DNA of 64,000 bases from Trypanosoma brucei gambiense DAL972. Its lineage: Eukaryota > Euglenozoa > Kinetoplastea > Trypanosomatida > Trypanosomatidae. Where the stretch lies: NCBI RefSeq assembly GCF_000210295.1, contig NC_026742.1:1302001-1366000 (forward strand). Reading direction: 5' to 3'. Position numbers and translations under genes: made by a program. The notes under the pieces were generated by a model, which saw only the letters and a list, made by a program, of their open reading frames with translations, did not search any database and was not told the DNA's origin. Shown here one piece after another: positions 1 to 10,100 of the stretch. Each line of letters starts with the position of its first letter. Positions within the stretch are counted from its first letter, which is position 1.

Positions 1-595
1 TTGTCAGTACATGCTCTGGGCCATTCATTACACTTAGATAATACGTGGCGCAGGTTAGGTGCTTAACAGAAACATCTAGTTTATTGTCCGCGGCATACAG
101 TAGTCCAAATGTCTGGTGGAGTTCCGCTTTTATGGTCGCATCTGCTTCATCTGGATTCTTAAGGATAATAAAGTGCGCAAGGGATAATATTTCCTCCGCA
201 TTCCCGTAACGTTTCAAAAACTGGTTCGTTCGAGCAAGATGGAAGTGCGCTGGCACAAGCTTTACGCTTCCCTTTCCATAGAACCTCTCCTTCAAGCGAA
301 GCGTTTTCACGCCTGCCTCCGCTGCTGCCTCTCCGTTTCCCTCCACAAGCAACCGTCTGCTTTCATCCTGTGCGCGCGTCAGCAGCTGCTCAATGACCGC
401 ACCCACCTTTTCGCGATGCGCCGACCTGGCCGCAAGAGCGTTGATGCCACTAGATGGCGCATCCATTAACTGCATCAACTCGTCAAACTTTGGCTCCAGT
501 GTTGACCAGCCAACATTGGTGATGTCGAGTGGGTCCACCAACTCCTTGGCGGCTGCACGCGTGGAGGGGAGCACTTTTAAATTGGCGCCTTGCAT
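1..595 (-). CDS. TAX-1: TAX-1 / ZMYND12-type TPR axonemal protein (5' part; gene continues below base 1)
   Basis: The frame opens at ATG 595 and runs off the window after 198 codons, so the C-terminal half is missing. The residues form helical TPR-like repeats. The stretch from about residue 95 (KTLRLKERFYG, LVPAHFHLA, AEEILSLA, HQTFGLLYA) lines up with the repeat core of vertebrate ZMYND12. Family knowledge: the trypanosome orthologue TAX-1 is a flagellar axoneme protein linked to inner dynein arms and motility, and it lacks the MYND finger of the animal protein. No MYND cysteines are visible here. A pyrimidine-rich tract on the minus strand at about 692-728 is the likely trans-splice signal. 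Generic TPR proteins are the alternative, but the match to ZMYND12 is specific. Confidence 0.85.
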   Translation of the reverse strand, partial: MQGANLKVLPSTRAAAKELVDPLDITNVGWSTLEPKFDELMQLMDAPSSGINALAARSAHREKVGAVIEQLLTRAQDESRRLLVEGNGEAAAEAGVKTLRLKERFYGKGSVKLVPAHFHLARTNQFLKRYGNAEEILSLAHFIILKNPDEADATIKAELHQTFGLLYAADNKLDVSVKHLTCATYYLSVMNGPEHVLT

Positions 596-1348
596 ATGAC
601 TTCAAAAACGAAACCCGATATGCCCAGCACGTGTTAATAAAGTAAAATGTAGAGGAGAGTTGGGGTTAGAAATGGTGCGTCCGAGACAAACTTCAACAAG
701 AGAAAGGTAGGAATCAAGAGAAGAAGCTGCACTCAGTTGGTGTGCCCAAAGAAGGTACCTTCTTTTTAAAGACGCATTCTACCCCCTAAAAAAGCCCTTA
801 CAAAATATTTCCTCCCTTACGAAGCACCAACTTCTCTGCTACTCCCATCCCCTACACTAATCAACCAATAGAACAAGATGAAATAGAGACTGATGGTTTG
901 CTGTACCACATGCGCCGATAAACCTACGGAAACGAACTTGAAGGCTTCCCCAAATTGTCACTGCCGCAAAGGTACCAATTTCGCAACCCATCCTCTCGTT
1001 CAAATTCGATGTGAACATCGTTTACTTACGGCATAACAGCTTCTGTCCACTTCAGCGCATGACTACCTATTAAATTACTTATCCGCCGCTTATCATTTAC
1101 TCATTATTGCCGCTACACATCGAGACATTGCCAAAAATGTGGGTGTAAAAAAGAAAGAGTGTGTAATTATTGCAACAGATCAGAAGGTCCAAAATCCTGA
1201 CAGACAAGCGGTTGAGGAACATATGTAGATCGTGAGGTCGCGTGAGCTGTGTGAGCACTCCCCGGCCGTTCAACACGGAAAAAAACTTCTTTAATACTTA
1301 AAACATACTTCAATTAATTCACAGTTAAGGTGATTGCTCTTTTTCGCT
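596..1348. other. Spacer between TAX-1 and NoLP
   Basis: No coding frame is convincing. It should hold the TAX-1 5' leader with its polypyrimidine tract (about 692-728 on the minus strand) and the NoLP 3' UTR. Confidence 0.6.
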
Positions 1349-3028
1349 TTAATCGCTGTCATCGAACCTTGTGGTATTACGGTTATTGTCGAAAGAAGGA
1401 GATGGCCGACCAAAGCCACGGCCTCCACGATCCCCAAAGCCACGGCCTCCACGGTCCCCAAAGCCACGGCCTCCACGGTCCCCAAAGCCACGGCCTCCAC
1501 GATCCCCAAAGCCACGGCCTCCACGGTCCCCAAAGCCACGGCCTCCACGATCCCCAAAGCCACGGCCTCCACGATCCCCAAAACCGCGGCCTCCACGGTC
1601 CCCAAAACCACGGCCTCCACGATCACCAAAACCACGGCCTCCACGATCACCAAAACCGCGGCCTCCACGATCCCCAAAACCACGGCCTCCACGGTCCCCA
1701 AAGCCGCGGCCTCCACGATCACCGAAATCACGGCCTCGGCCGCGACCCCGTCCGTTTCCATTTTCATTTCGAATAAACTTTCGAACAGGCTCGTCTTCCC
1801 CCTCCTCGTCATCACCAATGGATCGCTTACCATTGGCATTCTGCGGCACCTCTTCTCCATCACTGTCAGACTCTGGCATAGGTTTCTTGGGAGCAACCTT
1901 TGGTGACCTCTTAGCTGGTTTACGCACGGGCTCATCATCATCACTGTCAGACTCTGGCATAGGTTTCTTGGGAGCAACCTTTGGTGATGCTTTCACTGGT
2001 TTACGCACGGGCTCATCATCATCACTGTCAGACTCTGGCATAGGTTTCTTGGGAGCAACCTTTGGTGATGCTTTCACTGGTTTACGCACGGGCTCATCAT
2101 CATCACTGTCAGACTCTGGCATAGGTTTCTTGGGAGCAACCTTTGGTGATCTCTTAGCTGGTTTACGCACGGGCTCATCATCATCACTGTCAGACTCTGG
2201 CATAGGTTTCTTGGGAGCAACCTTTGGTGACCTCTTAGCTGGTTTACGCACGGGCTCATCATCATCACTGTCAGACTCTGGCATAGGCTTCTTGGGAGCA
2301 ACCTTTGGTGACCTCTTAGCTGGTTTACGCACGGGCTCATCATCATCACTGTCAGACTCTGGCATAGGTTTCTTGGGAGCAACCTTTGGTGATGCTTTCA
2401 CTGGTTTACGCACGGGCTCATCATCATCATCACTGTCAGACTCTGGCATAGGTTTCTTGGGAGCAACCTTTGGTGATCTCTTAGCTGGTTTACGCACGGG
2501 CTCATCATCATCACTGTCAGACTCTGGCATAGGCTTCTTGGGAGCAACCTTTGGTGATGCTTTCACTGGTTTACGCACGGGCTCATCATCATCACTGTCA
2601 GACTCTGGCATAGGTTTCTTGGGAGCAACCTTTGGTGATGCTTTCACTGGTTTACGCACGGGCTCATCATCATCACTGTCAGACTCTGGCATAGGTTTCT
2701 TGGGAGCAACCTTTGGTGATGCTTTCACTGGTTTACGCACGGGCTCATCATCATCATCACTGTCAGACTCTGGCATAGGTTTCTTGGGAGCAACCTTTGG
2801 TGATCTCTTAGCTGGTTTACGCACGGGCTCATCATCATCACTGTCAGTTTTATCTCGAATATTCTTCGGTGCAGCAATGAGAGCCGAGAACTTCAGACCC
2901 CGGCCCGCCTTTTCCACTGAGGGATTACTTGCTTTCAAAGCATCCGCAGCTTCGATGTAGTTCGACTCTCTCAGATATCGGTATACCTGGGCATCAAGCT
3001 CATCTTTTGGAAGACGTAACACAGACAT
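1349..3028 (-). CDS. NoLP: Nopp140-like nucleolar protein with RGG tail
   Basis: 559 aa from ATG 3028. Residues about 7-39 form a LisH-like helix pair (QVYRYLRESNYIEAADAL), as in Nopp140. There follow 12 tandem units of about 27 residues alternating an acidic serine cluster (SDSDDDE, a CK2-type site) with a basic stretch (PVRKP, SPKVAPKKP). Each unit carries either KPAKRSPK or KPVKASPK. The C-terminus has about 13 copies of an FGDRGGRG unit and ends RFDDSD. Established: Nopp140 family proteins chaperone snoRNPs and Pol I factors in the nucleolus, and trypanosomes have a Nopp140-like protein with a glycine/arginine tail. The RGG tail separates this from true Nopp140, whose C-terminus has an SRP40-type domain. 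A function in snoRNP biogenesis is inference. Confidence 0.85.
   Translation of the reverse strand: MSVLRLPKDELDAQVYRYLRESNYIEAADALKASNPSVEKAGRGLKFSALIAAPKNIRDKTDSDDDEPVRKPAKRSPKVAPKKPMPESDSDDDDEPVRKPVKASPKVAPKKPMPESDSDDDEPVRKPVKASPKVAPKKPMPESDSDDDEPVRKPVKASPKVAPKKPMPESDSDDDEPVRKPAKRSPKVAPKKPMPESDSDDDDEPVRKPVKASPKVAPKKPMPESDSDDDEPVRKPAKRSPKVAPKKPMPESDSDDDEPVRKPAKRSPKVAPKKPMPESDSDDDEPVRKPAKRSPKVAPKKPMPESDSDDDEPVRKPVKASPKVAPKKPMPESDSDDDEPVRKPVKASPKVAPKKPMPESDSDDDEPVRKPAKRSPKVAPKKPMPESDSDGEEVPQNANGKRSIGDDEEGEDEPVRKFIRNENGNGRGRGRGRDFGDRGGRGFGDRGGRGFGDRGGRGFGDRGGRGFGDRGGRGFGDRGGRGFGDRGGRGFGDRGGRGFGDRGGRGFGDRGGRGFGDRGGRGFGDRGGRGFGDRGGRGFGRPSPSFDNNRNTTRFDDSD
1400..1735 (-). repeat. 24-bp tandem repeat coding for RGG units of NoLP
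   Basis: About 13 copies of a 24-bp unit coding FGDRGGRG. Copies differ by synonymous changes (cac/cgc; tcc/tca). Because 24 is a multiple of three, all frames of both strands stay open here. Confidence 0.9.
1858..2850 (-). repeat. 81-bp tandem repeat coding for acidic/basic units of NoLP
   Basis: Twelve units of 81 bp (some 84 bp through one extra Asp codon). Two variants alternate irregularly and differ in one short segment (gatctcttagctgg versus gatgctttcactgg on the plus strand). Confidence 0.92.
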
Positions 3029-3379
3029 TTAAAGAGATGTTCTTTAACTTTCCTAGGGCGACCAATAGAAAGCAAAAAGGGAAAAGGGAAAGATCAAAAG
3101 TGAGAAGTCGGATATGTGGACCGTTATCTTCCGTAGGTCACAGTCTCATTCATTGAAGAAGGATTCAAAAGAATGACCGCTCGTGGTTATGTATAACTTT
3201 TTTTTCACAGACAGATTTGCACGGAGACAAAACGCATCTCAATAAGGATTCAGCATGATGAATACAAGTTCGTGTGGGTTGGTTCCTGATTTTGCACAAC
3301 AGAGGTCAACGATCAAGAGGGGGTCCTGCAGGAAGCGTCGGCTGTTGGCGTACTTCTGTTCCTGGTACACCTTCATCTG
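3029..3379. other. Spacer between NoLP and the ZAR1-like gene
   Basis: A strong pyrimidine tract lies on the minus strand at about 3062-3101, 35 to 70 bases above the NoLP ATG, and fits a trans-splice signal. Nothing else is seen. Confidence 0.55.
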
Positions 3380-3724
3380 TTATTTCCGTCCCCTTTGAAC
3401 CCTCTTATCGTATCGTATATGTCGTAGCTTCTTTCCGTGTCTACTAGTCGATGCCCCCGGTTTGACCGGGTGAGGTGTTCGCGTACGATTAAAAATCGTT
3501 TCCTCCGGGCGTCCAATGTAGTACGGTTTCGTCGTTGTCCCACACTCTTCACAGGACTCCCCTTGGTACACGCGCTGTGTAGTCCTCGTAACCCACACAT
3601 GAGAGGAAGTCCACGTGTTGCTGCACACCCGGCAGCGAAAGATGCCCGGACGTCTAGCCAGTGGTGGGGGAGTAAACATAATATGCCGTGGCCGCAGAAG
3701 AAGAAGAGCGGTGATAGTGAGCAT
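3380..3724 (-). CDS. Short ZAR1-like (3CxxC-type) zinc-binding protein
   Basis: 114 aa from ATG 3724; a second possible start is ATG 3679 (99 aa). The longer open frame begins at GTG and is not used. After a short N-terminus comes FRCRVCSNTWTSSHVWV, then a 16-residue spacer, then SCEECGTTTKPY. Two CxxC pairs set this way resemble the zinc domain of the zygote arrest/3CxxC family (FxCxxC...WxSxxVW...CxxC...PY). The third CxxC pair usual in that family is absent. The tail is basic (SRHGKKLRHIRYDKRVQRGRK), which suggests RNA binding; ZAR1 proteins bind mRNA 3' UTRs. Function here is inferred only. Confidence 0.7.
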   Translation of the reverse strand: MLTITALLLLRPRHIMFTPPPLARRPGIFRCRVCSNTWTSSHVWVTRTTQRVYQGESCEECGTTTKPYYIGRPEETIFNRTRTPHPVKPGASTSRHGKKLRHIRYDKRVQRGRK

Positions 3725-4120
3725 AAAGGGGGTTGCTATAGATGGGAAAGTTTCTCCTTCACGCCAACATATAGACACACCCCACGTGTTTTTGACTGCT
3801 GCCGTGAGGCAGTGTCCGGAAGTCGCTACCTTGCGCGTGCACGGGAGAAAGAAGATCAGAAGAAGGGAAAGATATAGTGCTAGTAGCTACTATTATGGGA
3901 CGGCAAAAACACGACCACCTTTTTACAAGCATTCGCGTGTGTTTCCTCTCCATAAGCGTTGCTCCGGTTGACAAGAAAAATTTGCGGCTCTCTGGCACTT
4001 CCTCCTGCAAGTATCATCTTGTATTCAAATATTTTCCCCTATAGAAATACCCGTTCTATATTTCGATTACGATCTCTATGTGTTACCGCCAGTTTGTGAA
4101 AGCTCCCTCTATCATGAAGG
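3725..4120. other. Spacer between the ZAR1-like gene and POLE
   Basis: Minus-strand pyrimidine runs at about 3845-3877 suggest a splice-acceptor region for the ZAR1-like gene. The rest should be the POLE 3' UTR. No gene is seen. Confidence 0.5.
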
Positions 4121-7100
4121 TTAGCTGAATTGAAGCGCTGTTTCAACACACTCCTCCAACCACGCAAACCCCTGAATGACAGCGACTTTTTTGAGCGCCT
4201 GAAGCTGAGTGTGGATTGGCTTTGCCTTTCCCACGAGAGGCCCACAACATGTTTGATTGATAGAGTTTGCCGTGACCTCGTGACACTTACCACAAACAAA
4301 GTCCTGGTTTGTATAGCTCATTACCAGTGTGTTTACTTTGCGTACGAGGTAAGACTCGACGGCGGAGGCGAATATGGGGGCACTGCATCCATTGCAGCGC
4401 ATTCGTTTCTCCCGGATGCTCAGATCAAGAAGAACATCTGCATTACAAAAGCTACATTGAAACATCAGCTGGTGGCAATCGGTGTCTGCATCAGCAGTAA
4501 TCTGTGCCAGTGGAGAGAAGGGACTCACCCCACACAGCCTCAGACAGTTATTTCGTACCTTTCCCAAAACCCCGTCGTTGGGGAACAGTTCCAATAGTCG
4601 ACAAACCACCTTTGTGTACTCCAGTGCGACCGCAGCACCTGTTAGAGTTGTCTCGCCAGCTGGGACCCCCTTTTCATGGAGATCCTTCCGCTCCGTGAGG
4701 TCGTGAACCTCTTCAATAAGTTCGGTGTGAAGTTTTCCTTCAACCAACTTCTTGTAAACGCCAACTATCCTCGTAAGAATTTGTTCATTTTTTGTCGCCA
4801 ACACGACTGTTGGATCCTCTTGAACCTCGACAAGCACGCTCTCCCGCTCCAACGCTATCGCGCGCAAGGTCCCCTCTATTCGAACCAATAAGATGTCCCT
4901 AACCTTTTTTGGCAGCTTACTCCATATGGTGAAGGAGTACTCAACTAGCATCTCGTCTAATACCACCTGATCTTTCTCTTTTAGAGATTTGCATCCTTCG
5001 CTTGTGACATACAAAAATACGTAGTCCCGCTTGTCAAGAATGACAAACGGGCACCAGTAACGAATCGGTTTCAGGGACAAGAGGAGGAGCATCGGTTGGT
5101 CCTTCAAGGAATCCACCATGAATCGTGCGAAGCTCACCGTATCTTGAATGGTGTGCTTCGGAGTCAGAACAACGATGGAGTCACCATCTACCTTCACCGT
5201 ACGACCACCAAGCTTCGCAAGGCTAAATAAGACAGTTGTCAGTGCACGGTGTGCCAGCGTACTCACCAACTCTAACAGCCGCGGCTCGTAACATGATGAA
5301 ACGGGGTCCCGAATCCACCGAGAGAAGCTGGCGAGAAGAACATCTGCTACAGCGTTGGTTCGCACTTGACCCAACAAATCCGAGACGAGATCTCGCAGTA
5401 TGTTAAAGTGTGTGGTTACACCTTGGTTGCACAGAGCATGGGCATTAGGGTCATCGCCTTCTTGAATCAACTGTGAGAACAGCACGGCGACCACATCGAG
5501 CCGCGCCAAACTAAACTCAACGCCCCACGAAAGGTAACCACCGGGCATGACAACCTGCCGCGGTCGCTCCTCTATGGAATCGAAGGCGATAGATACATCA
5601 CGCGAGTTCCATAAGACATGGGCACGAGCATGCAGTGCTCTCGTGAAGAGCACATCCCAAGCATGGACACTCGTGTCTTGCATCAGATTGCATAGAGGGA
5701 TACGGGAGAGGCGACTAAATGAGATGCGCTCCTCTACCCAAAGTAGAGATGCACAATAGCGCTGCAGCAGCCTCCGTGCGAGTAACCGTGTCCACCGGAA
5801 TGGATCAGAAAGCAGGCGTTCATCCTCCGCTGCACCAAGGATACGGAGATATGGGAGTGCTGACGGAAGGCAACGTTGTTCAATAAGTTGCGTCGTAGTG
5901 ATACTACTTTCAAGGACAGCAAACAACGGTGAGCCCCCTCCTTCCATCACTCCATTTAGTGAGCGATAGACGAGTCGCCACGCACTTTCGGTATCTGCGA
6001 CGACCTCCCACGTCACATCCAGCGGAACCTCAGTACTGTTGAGAGACTGTGCTGCCTCAAAGAACAATGTTCTCCAATTTATTGTTGGGGCAGGCGCCGA
6101 GGCTGGTTGAATTATAGCTACGAAAGCAGTATGATCGAAGTGGTTCACAAGCCCAATTATGCCGCGGGTGTCGGAACCGACGTGAAAAAGAAATACAAAA
6201 CGGTTAGACGAATTTTGGAGGTAGTTTCCGGTGGGGACACTCGTAAGTTCATCTATGCTAAAAGTCCCTCTTGCATATGGTCTCTGCCTCGCGTTTCGCA
6301 GATAATCGTCAACCAAAACGTTCGCACAGCACCCGATTTTTTCAATCATCACCTCAGCTCGTGTAATATGATCCTCATAAACCATGTGGACATCCTCTCG
6401 TCCTGTGAGTAATCCATTCAGCATTCTTTCGCCCTCTCGACCCGGAGGTAAATCAACATGCAACAGGTTTGTCGAGCTTCGACTTCGAGGTAAAACAAGA
6501 GCATTGGTAACAGGTTTCGCGGAGGGTAAAAATGCATTATGATCGGCATCAACAACAATGCGCCGTGGAACAAGGCACCGGAAGGTGTAGAGGGTTTTAT
6601 CCAGAGCTGCGATGACCGCCACCGTACCGTCGTCAGCTTTGTCCGTTCGTATTTCCATGATATGCCAGGTTGTTGATAGTGCTTTAGTTTTCACATCAAT
6701 GAAGTGGCTGCTAGTTGGCTGTCCATCCGCAGTGAGTGACTCACTTTCTTTCATCATTTGTCGGCGTAACGTAGCGCGACGTGTCCACGCTTGCTTCTGC
6801 AGCTTCAACCAAGCCCCCACACGTGCATCTGCGAAGAAAGCGGCATCCATAGGGTGGTTGCTGTTCGGTGCAAAATACTTGGACTTTAGCATTTCAACAT
6901 CCTCAATTTCACGTAACTCTGCCTCACGCAAAAGGCGGTATCCCTCATCGTCAGACACATTAACGATACTAGCAACGTCCGAGTCAGTACCTTCGCTTTC
7001 TTGAAGGTAGTAAACATCGCCGTTAACCACCCCTGCAGAACCATTCTTCTTACGACGCACATCTTTCTCTCCACCGGATGAGGGGGCCACCCCATCGCCC

Positions 7101-10100
7101 GTAACAAGATCCTCCACATCAGGCACACCACCGTCACCTGGTTTAGCCTTGACGAACATATTTGTCAGCGTCGTTTGCTTGAATCTTGAGTTCAGTTGTT
7201 GAACACGCTTCTGAAGCCAGTCCGGGTACGGCACTCGTGGGACTGGGTTGGGGACCTGCTGTAGCGCGGCAGGAATCGTTATAATTTTCTGCACGCATGC
7301 GTTGTAGCGAGCAATGTAATAATCCCAGTCAAGCAAATGTTGAAGGTCTACATTAGCGGATATGGAGTTGTCACCCGTCCATTTGCGTAAGAAGTGTGTG
7401 CGAATGGCAGGATCTGCCCGGAAAATAGTGAGTGGAATCGCCCGCTCAGTAACTGGGCGGCCGCTGGGAAGACGCGAGATCACGAATTGGCAAGCAAGTC
7501 CCTTATCTTTAACCATCTGTGGACCAAGGAAGTCTCCAATACGTCGAGCTGTTGTCAGTGCAAGGGACTTCTGCGAGTCAGGATATTCTGACAGACGTCG
7601 AGTCATGTTGCTGCTCTCCGACAGCTTCTCAAGAATCTCCTCTGGGTCGTAGCCCTCGCCCTTGGAGTACAACATGTCGAGTGCGACGTTAGCTGCAACG
7701 GCCGCTGAGGCATACGATTCAACCAGGGTAGTGCCGTCCAAGAAGCGACGAAACACCTGCGATTGAAAATCCTTTATAAGCATCAACTCCCCACGTCGCT
7801 TGAGCTCGAACCCCTTCAAATCAGCAAGTCGGCCGTCCGGGTCAAACACAGCGTAACGTTTCTTAATACCTTTCCCCTCCTCCCTACTCGCTGGGAGCAT
7901 CATTGCTAGATAGGGCCCATCAACTTCAAAATATATGGAGCACTCGCTACGGCGTTCGTACAAACCGGGTCCAACGCAAGTTTGGTACTGATGGTTTGTA
8001 TATCCGTCATGCACCATTTTGTTGAGCACAATACAGGGGTAGGAAATAGTCACCTTTGGTGTCGATGGGTTGGTTGTTGTGAAGGTAAAGTTCTCTGGGA
8101 AGGTGTTCGGAAGGCAGCACCAAATGCCATCCGTATCCAATTCAAGGGTGACTCCAATCTGTTGTACTAGCGCACGCGCCATTTGAATCAGCGTGGCACC
8201 GAGGTATGTGACAATGCCAGCCATTTCCATGCTGTACCAGCGGCTCCCTTTGCGCATTACATAGCCATAGAATGAGTTCAGAATGCACTTGTGAGCTAGC
8301 TGGAGGGACTCCATTTGCACACAACGACTTTTGCAAAGCTTGATTTCTTCGGTGTCTTTGGCATTGTCCAACCTCTTCTTCCACGTTTTGAGGGCCGCTT
8401 TGTACTCGTATCTGCGGTCTCTAAACAGACGCACTGTGTCCACGTAGAAGGAGTTTTCGCGCTGACAAACAACGTCGCTCCGCATGATCTCACGGGATTC
8501 GTGGATTTTGCCGTAAGCCTTCCTGCTGTACTCAGCAAGGCGCTTCTTGAGCATGTTAAACTTTGTGGACTCCTGTAATTTGTAATACGCCTTAGGGCCA
8601 CCTGCATCCTCATCCTCATCGCTACCGGAGCCATCTTGATCCTTTTGGAACTCCTTATGCAGCAGTGCATTCCGCGCCTCCTGGCGCTGAAAGTTGTTCT
8701 CGTGCCTGTAGTCGCTCTTGACATCGTTCTGTCGTTTCGCGAAGGGGCGCTTCTTCTTTTCGTACGCAGTTCCCTCCAAAACATTGTCTTTGCGGTTGCC
8801 GTACGTTTTCTTTTGGACAGCTGATAGGTTGGCCTGCTGAATAACCGATTCCGCAAAAGACTCGTTCTCCAGCTGCGCCTTGACACGTTGATACTCATGG
8901 CGACCCGCTGTAAGGAATTCACCCTTCCATTTCCACGCCATAGTCCTTTTGCAGAAGTGTTCGTTCGTCGGAGAATTGAAACAACATCCCGCGCACACCT
9001 CAGCCTTCGGAATGGCGTAAGGTTGCAACCTATTTGTGAGAATAATGTTCGGGTACATTGCACCGACGTCCAGATGGTATATGATGGGCGTGGCATACTG
9101 AGATGGTCGATCACGTAGAACTTCAAGTCTAGCTTTGATGCTATCACGGATTTCCTCGTAATTTGTCACTTCATTCATCTTTACACTGTTTTCCACTTCT
9201 AATGAGAATCGCAGCGCGTCGTCGAGATCGTCGATGAGCTTTTGATACATGTCAGCACTCATTTGAAAATGTATGGGAATATCACTGCGGTAAACACCAC
9301 TACGAAGAGCCTCAACCCGGCCACCGATGTATGTTTCACTATCAATCAGGTGACCGTTGAAAAATCTTTCCAATTTAATCTCCTTCTTGTTGGGAAAAAT
9401 AACGTTATTTGCATACGCTTGCACCATGAGCAACGACTCGCAAAGACCACCAGAGCCCTTCCGAAGCACGTCATCCGGGGCCATGGGAATTATCGTGGAT
9501 AGTGAGTAAATAAAAGGATGAACGTACTTTTGGTAAAGAAACCATGTTGACAAGGCGTCGGAGACAGAGTACGACGCCATCTGTTGTGGGTTGCTTTGTG
9601 CAAGTGGCAACATATCCTCCGGATCGACTTCTATTGGCTCATATCCCAGTTTGTATTTCGTTACCGCCTTCAGACCTTGACTACCTTGCGGGAGGTAGCT
9701 GTCCCGCTTCACCCAGTAAAAGCAATCCAAATGCACTAATTTGTTAGCTACAAACGCCCCCTCAGAGTTCTGCGAAAAGCCCAGTTCTTCTCGCATGCTT
9801 AGATGGTGGAATAATGAGCGTGCGTGGATGAAAGGAAAGTCGAAATAGTCTCCGTTATACGTAACATACACAGTTGGCTGGTATAGACGCATCTCACTGT
9901 AGAAACGTTGCAGCAATGCCTTTTCATCTGGTTCATTAAAGGTATCAAATATCCCTTCATACTCGGGCTTGGGCGTGTATTCGAACTGATGAATATCTGT
10001 GGCCACAATTTCGCGGTTGACGATCAGATACCCACGCCCGTCAAGCACATACGAAATCATGTAAATTTGATCCACCTCAGGTTGTGGGAACTTTAGTGGT

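Noticed and set aside
1371..2960. Long plus-strand frame of 529 codons opposite NoLP
   Set aside because: It exists because the 24-bp and 81-bp repeats are multiples of three, so antisense frames stay open. Its product is a pure repeat, and the minus-strand product has a known architecture.
8296..9147. 283-codon minus-strand frame inside POLE
   Set aside because: Arg/Ser-rich shadow of the polymerase frame, which has all catalytic motifs here.
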